Shown here one piece after another: positions 45,820 to 56,236 of a stretch of 64,000 nucleotides of DNA. Position 1 is the stretch's first letter; every line of letters begins with the position of its first letter. Made by a program: the position numbers and the translations under genes. This stretch comes from Brooklawnia sp937867175 (GTDB lineage: Bacteria; Actinomycetota; Actinomycetes; Propionibacteriales; Propionibacteriaceae): positions 124,001 to 188,000 of the forward strand of contig DAISIR010000003.1 of the NCBI GenBank assembly GCA_036821905.1, given 5' to 3'. The notes beneath the pieces were generated by a model, which made no database searches, was not told the origin of the DNA, and saw only the letters and a list, made by a program, of their open reading frames with translations.

Positions 45820-46722
45820 TCAGGTCGACGGCCCCCAGCCGGGCGGCATGGTGGAGCCGAAGGGGTTTTGCACCCGATAGGTGCAGACCGGGCAGTGCTC
45901 ACCGGTTCCGCGAAACGGCGTCAGACAGCGGGAACAGGCCCGCACCTCGAACAGTTCGAGCAGGACCGGCTCACCAAGCAGAGCGGGCGGGCCGAGGCGA
46001 CCACGTTCGTTCAGGGCTTTCGGGACGCAAGCCACAACGCATTTGCCACATCCGATGCACAGACTGGGGTCGAAACCGAGTCCGGCGCGCCGTCCGGCGG
46101 TTTGCAGAGCCAAGGCATCGGTCGGGCAGCTCTGGACGCAGACCCGGCACGCCGTGCAGCCTTCGCTGACGAGGTCGAGCGCACCGGACGACCATCCGGC
46201 GGCGGGCGGTTCGGGTGCTTGCCCGTGGTCGCCTGCGAGCTTGCGGATCACGGTGCGCAGGCGCTGCTGTGGGCTGCCGTGATCCGGCAGCCCGGGCGTC
46301 TGCTCGTCCGGCACACCACCCAAGCCGAAGATCGAGCGCCGCCGCAGTACCGGCATGGCGTCCGCGTCGAGCACCTGCTTGGGGCGCTTGGCATCTGCCG
46401 GTGGTTCGCCGGCGACCTGAAGCCGGTCAGTGACGCCGGCGACCAGCGCCAATTCCGACCACTCCGTGCGCCACGGGCCACCGCAGTCCGTCAGGTCGAG
46501 CACCACGCGCCCCACTCCGAGGCTCAGCAGTTCAAAAGGCAGCGCCCGGGGCAGGTCGTCAAGGCAGCCTCGCCAGGCAACGACGGTCTCGTCCCGGCCG
46601 GCGAGCACCCGTTCGGACGCCTCCGCGCAGATCAACCGCACCGTGCCCGCTCGCTCCTCACGAGTTGCCCACAGCAGCAGCGAATGCCCGGGCGAGCGCT
46701 TCTGTTCGGTCGAGGCTGACAT
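45820..46722 (-). CDS. 4Fe-4S ferredoxin-like protein with C-terminal zinc ribbon, dms-associated
   Basis: This encodes 300 residues. The first ~175 show no recognised motif. Two classical [4Fe-4S] motifs follow: CTACRVCVQSCPTDAL (about 190-205) and CIGCGKCVVACVPKAL (about 224-239). Then CSRC and CPVC, 12 residues apart, form a likely zinc ribbon or rubredoxin-like site near the C-terminus (about 264-282). No signal peptide, so it is cytosolic. It lies between dmsC2 (10 bases away) and dmsA1 on the same strand, which suggests a maturation or electron-transfer partner for the reductases. Exact function unknown. Confidence 0.85.
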   Translation of the reverse strand: MSASTEQKRSPGHSLLLWATREERAGTVRLICAEASERVLAGRDETVVAWRGCLDDLPRALPFELLSLGVGRVVLDLTDCGGPWRTEWSELALVAGVTDRLQVAGEPPADAKRPKQVLDADAMPVLRRRSIFGLGGVPDEQTPGLPDHGSPQQRLRTVIRKLAGDHGQAPEPPAAGWSSGALDLVSEGCTACRVCVQSCPTDALALQTAGRRAGLGFDPSLCIGCGKCVVACVPKALNERGRLGPPALLGEPVLLELFEVRACSRCLTPFRGTGEHCPVCTYRVQNPFGSTMPPGWGPST

Positions 46723-46732
46723 TTTGCGGGTT

Positions 46733-47737
46733 TCAGACGCCGACGCGGACCATCACCTCGTAGAACAACGCCCGGCCCATCAACTCACCGATGAACACCA
46801 AAACAAACGAACTGACCATCAAGAACCCCAACACCGGCAACTTCTTCGTCCCGAACCCCGCGTAATAGAACGCCATCACACCGAGCAAGAACGCACCCAA
46901 CACCAACAACCCGAACCGCATCACCGCGAAACCAGCCCCGTAATGCGCCGCCGAAACCAAACCAACCTCACCCAAACCAGCCAACCCCGACACATAAACC
47001 GGCATCGAAACCAACAACACACCCGCCACCAACACCGCACCCACCACACAACCCCGCACACTGCCAACCAGCAACTCCGCCACCTGCCCAGCAGTCTGCG
47101 GATCATCAACCTCCCGATCAGCAAAGAAAGCCCTCAACCGCTGACCGTACGACCCGCCCTCACCCACCGCCACGCCCTGCGAACCAACCACCCGCTTCTG
47201 CCGACGCCCCATCACCAACACGAACGCCGTCCCAACCGCCAACGCCCCCAACAACAACGCTGTCCCAAAGAACTGCACCCACGTCGCCCACGAATTCCAC
47301 GCCGGCACGGTCACCAGCGAGTAATAAATCATCACCTGCGAAACCACCAAACCAACCCCGAACAACGCCGTCACCACCGCCAACACCCGACGCAACACCG
47401 GCGAACCGATCTTCAACACCTGCAACAAGAAGAACAAGAACCCCAAACCAGCGAACCCGACCCCAAAAATGATCTCCCGACTCAACCACGACGACTGCCA
47501 ATGCCGAACAACATTCAGCGTGTTCCCCACATCATGCATATGAAACATCGACGCAACCAAGCCAGCCACCATCGCCGGGCCAAGCGCAAACAGCGCCGGA
47601 TCGGCCAACCGATCCACCACCCTGGACGAATACCTCACCCCACCCACTGTCTGCACCAAACCAAGCACCACAAAAGCACCCACACACATCTGCGAAACAA
47701 CCGTGAACAAAATCATCGGCAACTCACCAACAGCCAC
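46733..47737 (-). CDS. dmsC: DMSO reductase-type membrane anchor DmsC (copy 2), T/G-ending codons
   Basis: This encodes 334 residues with about eight membrane helices, closely similar to DmsC1 along its length (start VAVGELPMILFTVVSQM, SMFHMHDV, SSWLSREI). GTG 47737 is chosen because AGGAGG lies 7 bases upstream, inside the last codons of dmsB2; TTG 47743 would be too close. Codons end mostly in T or G, unlike every neighbour, apart from the final ~20 codons (46733 to ~46795), where C-ending codons return. Electron entry from menaquinol is the expected role. Confidence 0.88.
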   Translation of the reverse strand: MAVGELPMILFTVVSQMCVGAFVVLGLVQTVGGVRYSSRVVDRLADPALFALGPAMVAGLVASMFHMHDVGNTLNVVRHWQSSWLSREIIFGVGFAGLGFLFFLLQVLKIGSPVLRRVLAVVTALFGVGLVVSQVMIYYSLVTVPAWNSWATWVQFFGTALLLGALAVGTAFVLVMGRRQKRVVGSQGVAVGEGGSYGQRLRAFFADREVDDPQTAGQVAELLVGSVRGCVVGAVLVAGVLLVSMPVYVSGLAGLGEVGLVSAAHYGAGFAVMRFGLLVLGAFLLGVMAFYYAGFGTKKLPVLGFLMVSSFVLVFIGELMGRALFYEVMVRVGV

Positions 47738-47739
47738 GA

Positions 47740-48360
47740 TCAAACCTCCTTCGGGTTCGCGATCGAACCAACACCCGAACCCACCGGCTGCGCATCACGA
47801 TGCGGTCTGACCAACAGATTCGGCTCAGTGATCGACGGATCAGGCAACGGCGCCACCGACCTCACACCACCCGGATACCTCGCCTCCAACTCAGCCAACG
47901 GACCCCAATCCAACGCCCGCGACGGACACGCCGCCACACACGCCGGAGTCAACCCCTCCTGCCGATAGTCAAAACACAAATCACACTTCGACATATGCCC
48001 CGTCTCGACATTGAACTGCGGAGCCGAATAGGGGCACGCCCACTCACAATAACGACAACCAACGCACTTCGAATCATCAACAAAAATCGTGCCGTCAGCA
48101 CGAACCGTCATCGCCGTCGTCGGACACACCCGCACACAAATCGGATCCTCACAATGATTACACGCCACCGACGTGTAATAGGCGAACACCCGCGGCGAAA
48201 AAGTATCCCCCACCACCTGCCAAGAACCACCCGAAAACTCCACCACACGCCGCCAATTCACACCCACCGGCGTATCATGCTTATCCTTGCAGGCAATCTG
48301 ACAAGCCTTACAACCAGTACACAACGACTGATCAAAATAAAAACCCAAACGCTCAGACAC
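47740..48360 (-). CDS. dmsB: DMSO reductase-type iron-sulfur subunit DmsB (copy 2), T/G-ending codons
   Basis: This encodes 206 residues from GTG 48360, with the same four cysteine groups as DmsB1 (CTGCKACQIAC, CNHCEDPICVRVCP, CVGCRYCEWACP, CDLC...CVAACP). Protein similarity to DmsB1 is high, but synonymous positions differ almost everywhere: of the first 27 codons 15 end in T and 2 in C, against 0 and 18 in dmsB1. The change begins directly at the start codon; dmsA2, 9 bases upstream, has ordinary codons. GGGGTGAATT before the GTG may act as the ribosome site. Confidence 0.9.
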   Translation of the reverse strand: MSERLGFYFDQSLCTGCKACQIACKDKHDTPVGVNWRRVVEFSGGSWQVVGDTFSPRVFAYYTSVACNHCEDPICVRVCPTTAMTVRADGTIFVDDSKCVGCRYCEWACPYSAPQFNVETGHMSKCDLCFDYRQEGLTPACVAACPSRALDWGPLAELEARYPGGVRSVAPLPDPSITEPNLLVRPHRDAQPVGSGVGSIANPKEV

Positions 48361-48369
48361 AATTCACCC

Positions 48370-50919
48370 CTAAACCTTCTGAACCTGGACGATGGTGGTG
48401 TGGACCGCGTTCCCCTTCGCCAGCGGCGAAGGGTGCAGGGAGGTCAGCGAGTTGACCGAGCCAGCGGCATCGACCGGCACGTCCGGGTTGGCGCCCGGCG
48501 GCCCGGCCTCGTCAGTGGGCCGGTACCAGGCGCCCTGCGGCAGCGAAAGGACACCGGGCGCGATGCGCTCGGTCACCCGGGCCTCAATCCGGACGGTGCC
48601 GCGGTCGTTGTAGACGAAGACCTGGTCACCATTGGCGATGCCACGCTCGGCCGCGTCGATCGGGTTGATCCACAGCACTTGGTGGTGGGCCTCCCGCAGC
48701 CAGTCGACGTTGCCATAGGTGGAGTGGGTCCGGGCCTTGAAGTGGTGCCCGATGATCTGCAACGGGTACTTCTCGTTGCTCATGGCATCTTCGGCGCCCT
48801 CCCAAGTGGCCACGTACTCGGGCAGGGGCTTGAGCACATCGCCGGGCAGCTCGGGCCGGAAGTCACCGAACGTCCACTTCTGGGCCATCGCCGCCAACCG
48901 GCTCGAGTAGATCTCGATCTTGCCCGATGGGGTGTCCATCGGCTTGGCCTGCGGATCGGCGCGGAAGTCGGCCAGCGGGATGACCGGGCCAGCGTTCTTG
49001 CGGTACAGACCCATCTGCTTCCAGGTGTCGTAGTCCGGGATGTCGGGGTCCCCGACCCGGGACAACTCGACGGCCTCGCGCAGCCACTGCTCACGATCCT
49101 TGCCCTCGGTGTACGCCTGTTCGGTGCCCAGCCGCTTGGCCAGGTCTGTGCAGATGTCGAAGATCGACCGGCACTCGTACATGGGTTCTATCGCCTGCTC
49201 CGAGATGATGCCGTACGCCATCGGGCCGGCATTCTCGCCGGGATGCAGGTCGAACTCCTCGGCGGACGAGGTACCCGGCAGGACGTAGTCGCTGTAGCGG
49301 GCCGAAACCGTCATCTGGATGTCACAGTCGACGATCAGTTCGCACTTCGAGTCGTCCTGCAGGATCTCAACCGACTTGTTGTTGTCGCCGGTCTGGTTGA
49401 CGATCGAGTTGCCGCCGTACTGCCAGACCATCTTGATCGGCACGTCCAGTTTGATGTTGGTCGGATTGCCGTCTTCATCGACCGGAACCTTGATCGCCCG
49501 TACCCCGGGCGCCGGCTTCTCGCCGACGCCGGCGTTGAAGGTGTCCATCTTGGGACCGTGGTCGATGGCGTCCAACCAGGAGAAGACCGAGATGATCTTG
49601 TTCGACGGGTTCTGCAAGCCATAGTTGAATGGCTGGACGATGGATAGCCCCGCGGCAGCCTCGCGTCCACCGGTACCGCCGCCCGGAAGGCCGACGTTGC
49701 CGGTCGCGCAGGCCAGCAGGAAGATCGCCCGAGCCTCATTCTCGCCGTTGGCCCGCCGCTGGGGGCCCCAACCCTGGGTGATCGCACAGGGCTTCGCCTC
49801 CGCGATTTCCCGGGCCAGCCGCCGGATGGCAGCTGCCGGGATGCCCGTGATGCCGGCAGCCCAGTCCGGGGTCTTCTTGATGCCGTCCGGGCCCCTGCCC
49901 TCCAGGTAGCTGCGGTAGGACGCGTTCGCGGGCGCGCCCTGCGGCATGTGATCCTCGTCGAAACCGATGCAGTACTTGTCCAAGAAGTCCTGGTCGTGTG
50001 TGCCTTCTTGGATCATCACGTAGATCATGGCGGCGATCAGCGCCGAGTCGGTGCCAGGGCGGATCGGCACCCACTCGTCCGCCAGCGCGACGGCGGTCTC
50101 GCTCATCCGCGGGTCGACCACGATCGTGCGGACGCCGGATGCCTCCTTGGTCTGCTGGGCGACAAACAGTTGCCCGCCGCCGGACATCCGGGTCTCCAGC
50201 GGGTTGTTGCCAAACATCACCTGGAGGCGGGAGTTCTTCGCGTCGTCGAAGGAGTTGCTCGACACCCAGGAGCCATAGAAGTACGGATAGGCTTGGGTGA
50301 TCTCGGTGGTCGAGTAGTCGGAGTAGTGGTCCAGATAACCACCCCAGGTGTTCATCAGCCGGGCGAAGGCAGTGCCGTCAGGGGGCCAGGAGCACGCCAT
50401 CGTGGCGCCCAGCGTCCCAGTACCGTAGTTGATGTAGAAGGCCTCGTTGCCGTGCTCGGCCTTGATCTGTTCCATCTTGTCGGCGATCTCGTCGAGCGCC
50501 TGATCCCAGGAGATCTCCTCCCACTGGCCCTCGCCGCGCTTGGTGCCTTCCTTGCGCTTCAGCGGGGTCTTCAGCCGGTCGGGATTGTAGATTCGATGCC
50601 GGATGGAGCGGCCACGCACGCAGGCGCGCACCTGCTGGCCACCGATTTCGTCGCTACCGGTGTTGTCCGCCAGAACCCTGACGATGACTCCGTCCTTGAT
50701 CTGCAGTCGAACCGGGCAACGCGATCCGCAGTTGACCGTGCAAGCACTCCAAACGGTCTTGTCCACCTCGGCCATGCCCTCTGCCGGCTCAGCGGACGCA
50801 GACGTTGCGCCTGGCATGCCGATGTAGGCGACCGACCCCACCAGCGCCGTCGTACCGGCCACGGCGCCGGACCACTTCATGAATGAGCGCCTGTCAACGC
50901 TCGGAATGAGGACCGACAT
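48370..50919 (-). CDS. dmsA: DMSO reductase-family molybdopterin catalytic subunit DmsA (copy 2)
   Basis: This encodes 849 residues from ATG 50919, chosen for GAGGGG 5 bases upstream and a compact Tat signal (DRRSFMKWS, residues 9-17); a longer frame to 50967 overlaps the dmsA3 remnant. The [4Fe-4S] site CTVNCGSRC and ACVRG, MGD-binding FGNNPLETRMSGGG, and a candidate Mo-ligand Ser in HYSDYSTTEI are present. It differs from DmsA1 by insertions near residues 470-500. Parallel architecture to DmsA1 suggests a different oxide substrate or different expression condition. Confidence 0.9.
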   Translation of the reverse strand: MSVLIPSVDRRSFMKWSGAVAGTTALVGSVAYIGMPGATSASAEPAEGMAEVDKTVWSACTVNCGSRCPVRLQIKDGVIVRVLADNTGSDEIGGQQVRACVRGRSIRHRIYNPDRLKTPLKRKEGTKRGEGQWEEISWDQALDEIADKMEQIKAEHGNEAFYINYGTGTLGATMACSWPPDGTAFARLMNTWGGYLDHYSDYSTTEITQAYPYFYGSWVSSNSFDDAKNSRLQVMFGNNPLETRMSGGGQLFVAQQTKEASGVRTIVVDPRMSETAVALADEWVPIRPGTDSALIAAMIYVMIQEGTHDQDFLDKYCIGFDEDHMPQGAPANASYRSYLEGRGPDGIKKTPDWAAGITGIPAAAIRRLAREIAEAKPCAITQGWGPQRRANGENEARAIFLLACATGNVGLPGGGTGGREAAAGLSIVQPFNYGLQNPSNKIISVFSWLDAIDHGPKMDTFNAGVGEKPAPGVRAIKVPVDEDGNPTNIKLDVPIKMVWQYGGNSIVNQTGDNNKSVEILQDDSKCELIVDCDIQMTVSARYSDYVLPGTSSAEEFDLHPGENAGPMAYGIISEQAIEPMYECRSIFDICTDLAKRLGTEQAYTEGKDREQWLREAVELSRVGDPDIPDYDTWKQMGLYRKNAGPVIPLADFRADPQAKPMDTPSGKIEIYSSRLAAMAQKWTFGDFRPELPGDVLKPLPEYVATWEGAEDAMSNEKYPLQIIGHHFKARTHSTYGNVDWLREAHHQVLWINPIDAAERGIANGDQVFVYNDRGTVRIEARVTERIAPGVLSLPQGAWYRPTDEAGPPGANPDVPVDAAGSVNSLTSLHPSPLAKGNAVHTTIVQVQKV

Positions 50920-50935
50920 CTCGACCCCTCTCATC

Positions 50936-51349
50936 TCAGCCCAGCTGGACACAATCGTGTTGAGCACCGCATTCGAGGACTCGGTGGGGCGAACGTTTCA
51001 AGCAGGCTCCAAGCCGGTACGGGCTGTACATCCGCTGCCGAATTGAGCGGCCACGCACGCAGGCCCTGATTGACCGGTTCTCGAGGCTGTTGTCGCCGGT
51101 GTCGTCATCCAGCACCCGCACAACGACGCCATCCTCGACGACTAGGCGCAGCGGGCAGCGAGACCCACAGTTCACCGTGCAGGAACTCCACACCACCTCG
51201 TCGGTCGCGTCGGGCTCCGCGTGCGACTGGGCCACCTGCGCGGTGGTCAACAAACCGCCACCCACCAAGGCGGACGAGCCGCCGACAGCGGCCGACCACC
51301 TCAGGAATGATCGGCGATTCAATGAGTTGTTGGTGGTGCCGGTGATCAC
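50936..51349 (-). pseudogene. truncated third dmsA (N-terminal remnant)
   Basis: GTG 51349 opens 137 residues that match the DmsA N-terminus only: Tat motif NRRSFLRWS, CTVNCGSRC, CVRGRSIRQRMY. At YSPYRLGACLKR homology to the PDRLKTPLKR position of DmsA1/A2 ends, and 18 unrelated residues follow to a stop. The molybdopterin domains are gone. It has a good ribosome site (GAGGGAG) and lies 16 bases before dmsA2, so it probably still supplies the promoter and leader. If translated, it would be a Tat-exported Fe-S stub. Confidence 0.8.
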
Positions 51350-51366
51350 TGGCTACTCCCTCTGTC

Positions 51367-51382
51367 CAGACATCGTCGTCTG
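51367..51382. promoter_or_regulatory. inverted repeat upstream of the dms array
   Basis: CAGAC-N6-GTCTG lies 18 bases upstream of the first dms start codon. It could be an operator for the array, for instance an oxygen- or redox-responsive regulator. A TATAGG sequence near 51405 on the minus strand may be the -10. Both are weak, short matches. Confidence 0.35.
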
Positions 51383-51445
51383 ACCTCCGAGTTGTCTGAG
51401 GAATCCTATACGTTCCCCTCTCAGCGCGCGACCCCCCACGGCAAA

Positions 51446-51479
51446 GGGGTGGGACCCGCCCGACGGCGAGCCCCACCCC
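51446..51479 (-). terminator. terminator hairpin after the dodecin gene
   Basis: GGGGTGGG (51446-51453) and CCCACCCC (51472-51479) form an 8-bp perfect stem with an 18-base GC-rich loop. It starts 24 bases past the dodecin stop. It isolates dodecin from the dms array further downstream on the same strand. Confidence 0.7.
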
Positions 51480-51503
51480 GAATCTGGGTTCAGTAGGAGT
51501 TGA

Positions 51504-51710
51504 TTACTTGTCTTCGTACTTGAAGGAGACCCGAAGCTTCGTCCGGAAGGTGAGTTGGCCACCCGCATCAATGTGGACGTCCTGCTCGACCACCTCGGCG
51601 ACCCGGAGGTCGCGAATGGTCTTGCTGGCCACCTTGATTGCGGCGGCGGCAGCGTCCTCCCAAGACTCGGTACTGGTTCCGACGAGATCTGTCACTCGAT
51701 AAACGCTCAT
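51504..51710 (-). CDS. dodecin family flavin-binding protein
   Basis: This encodes 68 residues, the exact dodecin size. The sequence SVYRVTDLVGTSTESWEDAA, followed by AVEVVEQDV-type strands (RVAEVVEQDVHID) and KVSFKYED-like end, matches dodecin, a 12-subunit shell that stores riboflavin or FMN/FAD. GGAGGGG lies just before ATG 51710. It stands alone with its own terminator. Expected role: flavin buffering, which suits a flavin- and Fe-S-rich neighbourhood. Confidence 0.92.
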   Translation of the reverse strand: MSVYRVTDLVGTSTESWEDAAAAAIKVASKTIRDLRVAEVVEQDVHIDAGGQLTFRTKLRVSFKYEDK

Positions 51711-52125
51711 AGACCCCTCCTTGATCCGGGTGCACAGGCTTGCCCCCTGCCACTCTTTCTACCTGCAATCCAGCGCATCGGCAAGGGGTGTTGGCGCGGT
51801 AATCGGCGGGCCGACAGACCCTCGTCAGACCCGGGTCGGGCGATCTGACACCGGTAGCCGGAGGACGCCCGGCCCCGGTCCTTCGACACCGCGTTCGGTG
51901 ACGCTGCCTTCGGGCTGACCTTCTTGGAGTCTGATCGGACGTCCGCTGAGATCGTCGTGGCCAAAGGCGTGTACGGCGTCCAGGTCTCTTCCGCCAGCAA
52001 TCCCGCCAAGGCCATTGAGGTGGTGCGTTCCGCCACCGCAACCATCAGGGACCAGGTCGGCTCAATACGCACCGGCGGCGGGCCCCGTTTGGGGTCCGCC
52101 GCCGACGTCCTTCGTTTTGTGGTGC
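51711..52125. other. 415-base interval without a convincing gene
   Basis: Between dodecin and clpC no start with a ribosome site gives a recognisable protein. One plus-strand frame is open from 51858 (after a TAG) to about 52203, with coding-like third positions (for example SFDTAFGDAAFGLTFLESD and VVAKGVYGVQVSS). It has no ATG/GTG start with a ribosome site and runs into clpC from the opposite side. It may be a decayed gene fragment or chance. Confidence 0.35.
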
Positions 52126-54657
<2,532 letters not shown>

Positions 54658-54901
54658 TCGTCTCCTCAGGTTGGCTCGGTGAGAGCCTCGGTTGGTCCAT
54701 TGGGTTGACTCCGCCGGACTCATCCCAGTTTAGGCTGTGCTCCCCAACGTCGGAAATGTCGGATATGCCCATACCGCAAGGTGACTGATCCACCTTCCGA
54801 CCACGGAGGCACATCCGTTCAACCAATCAGGAACCCACTTTCTTCCCGCGGGCCGTTTCCCGATCAGCTGTTCGCCGACGGCAGAGGGCTCTTCGGCCCG
54901 C

Positions 54902-55231
54902 TCAGGCATGGGCCAGTTCGTAGGCCTTCCTGACCTGCGCAGGGACACGACCGCGTGCGCTCACCTCGTAACCGTTCTCTTGCGCCCAGGCGCGGATCTG
55001 GGTGGCGGACGCACCGGCGGGTGCCGACGCAACCTTCCCGCGAACGTTTCGACGCGCTGCGACCGGCCGGCCGGCGCCCACATACGGTGCCAGCAGTTCG
55101 CGGAGCGCTGCCGCATTGGTGGCAGACAGGTCGATCTCGTAATTCGTCCCGTCGAGGGCGAACTTCACCTTCTCGTCGGCAGGCGATTCGTCCATATCAT
55201 CTATGAGAATGATCTCCACACGCTGAGCCAT
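54902..55231 (-). CDS. lsr2: Lsr2 nucleoid-associated H-NS-like protein
   Basis: This encodes 109 residues. The N-terminal dimerisation domain starts MAQRVEIILIDDMD and includes FALDGTNYEIDLS. A Lys/Arg/Ala linker follows, then the DNA-binding domain with IRAWAQENGYEVSARGRVP, including the RGR hook that enters the AT-rich minor groove. It silences AT-rich and foreign DNA. The gene is between folK and clpC, similar to the mycobacterial neighbourhood. Confidence 0.96.
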   Translation of the reverse strand: MAQRVEIILIDDMDESPADEKVKFALDGTNYEIDLSATNAAALRELLAPYVGAGRPVAARRNVRGKVASAPAGASATQIRAWAQENGYEVSARGRVPAQVRKAYELAHA

Positions 55232-55311
55232 TTGCTCCTCCTCGGGTCGCTGTGGCAGTCGCTATTCGAAGTGGAATGACTGCGAGAATAAGCGTACCGA
55301 ATACCTGCCGG

Positions 55312-55866
55312 TCAAGGCTTCTCAATTCGTACATCGGTCAGCTTCCGGACCACCGATGTGTCCATGGTGGCAACCAGGTCGTCCACCCGACCCTGCGGCA
55401 GCGTCGCCCGGCGTTCAATATCCAGCCATGGCACGAGCACGAATGCCCGTTCATGGGCGTGCGGGTGCGGCAACATCAATTCGGGGGTCTCGCTGGTGCG
55501 CTTTCCCACCACGATGAGGTCGATATCCAAGGTTCGTGGGCCGCCGGGATGGTCTGGGTCGCGGCGCCGCTCGTAGGCCTGCTCGATGGCTTGACACCGA
55601 TCCAGCAGCGTCAATGGTTCCAGCGTGGAGTCGGCGATTACCACCAGGTTGTAGAAATCGGGCTGCTCAACGTTGCCGACGGGCTTGGTCAAATAGACCG
55701 GCGACACATCGACCAGGATCAGGTTCGGGGTTTCGGCTAGCCGGTTGACAGCGCCCTGCAGCGTTTCGATGGAATCGCCCAGGTTTGAGCCCAGGCTGAA
55801 CACGACCTGGTTCAACGGCTTGAGATCACCCAAGGTGTCGACGTCGATGGGGAATGCGTCAGTCAT
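55312..55866 (-). CDS. folK: hydroxymethyldihydropterin pyrophosphokinase FolK
   Basis: This encodes 184 residues from ATG 55866. Motifs: SLGSNLGDS (about residue 24), RRRDPDHPGGPRTLDIDLIV with the two catalytic Asp (about residues 100-118), and LPHPHAHERAFVL (about residue 130). It transfers pyrophosphate from ATP to 6-hydroxymethyl-dihydropterin. Its start overlaps the folB stop by 8 bases. It is the last gene of folE-folP-folB-folK. Confidence 0.95.
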   Translation of the reverse strand: MTDAFPIDVDTLGDLKPLNQVVFSLGSNLGDSIETLQGAVNRLAETPNLILVDVSPVYLTKPVGNVEQPDFYNLVVIADSTLEPLTLLDRCQAIEQAYERRRDPDHPGGPRTLDIDLIVVGKRTSETPELMLPHPHAHERAFVLVPWLDIERRATLPQGRVDDLVATMDTSVVRKLTDVRIEKP

Positions 55867-56227
55867 GGTTGCTCCTCGAAATGGTTACGCTGACATCGTC
55901 GAATTGTGCATCGATTGGGGCTTGCGGTTTGTGGACGGTGACGCTCACGCAGCGGATTCGCCGATCAGTCAGGACCTCCGCCGCGATCCGTTCCGCGAGT
56001 GTCTCGATCAGGTTCACCGGTTGGCCGCTGATGATCGCCACGACGCTGCCGGCCAGCTGGCCGTAGTGCACCGTCTCGGCGATGTCGTCAGTGACCGGCA
56101 TCTTGAGGTCGATGGCCAGGTCGACGACGAACTCCTGACCGTTTCTGCGCTCGAAATCGAGGACACCGTGGAAGCCTTTGGCGCGCAATCCGGAAAGTCG
56201 TATCACGCCGCGCCCGTCGTCTCGCAT
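55859..56227 (-). CDS. folB: dihydroneopterin aldolase FolB
   Basis: This encodes 122 residues from ATG 56227. IRLSGLRAKGFHGVLDFERR carries the family's N-terminal pattern, and NLIETLAERIAAEVL and VSVTVHKPQAPI follow, with the active-site Glu and Lys. It converts 7,8-dihydroneopterin to the hydroxymethyl compound and glycolaldehyde. It overlaps folK and follows folP by 9 bases. Confidence 0.94.
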   Translation of the reverse strand: MRDDGRGVIRLSGLRAKGFHGVLDFERRNGQEFVVDLAIDLKMPVTDDIAETVHYGQLAGSVVAIISGQPVNLIETLAERIAAEVLTDRRIRCVSVTVHKPQAPIDAQFDDVSVTISRSNHD

Positions 56228-56236
56228 ATTTCGAGG

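Noticed and set aside
46430..47968. A plus-strand frame giving a His/Gln/Pro/Thr-rich repetitive protein
   Set aside because: This is the antisense of dmsC2. The repetitive look comes from the T/G-ending codons of dmsC2 read backwards, not from a real repeat protein.
51367..51382. FNR/ArcA-type site upstream of the dms array
   Set aside because: The repeat CAGAC-N6-GTCTG does not match TTGAT-N4-ATCAA or other known anaerobic regulators, so it is listed only as an inverted repeat.
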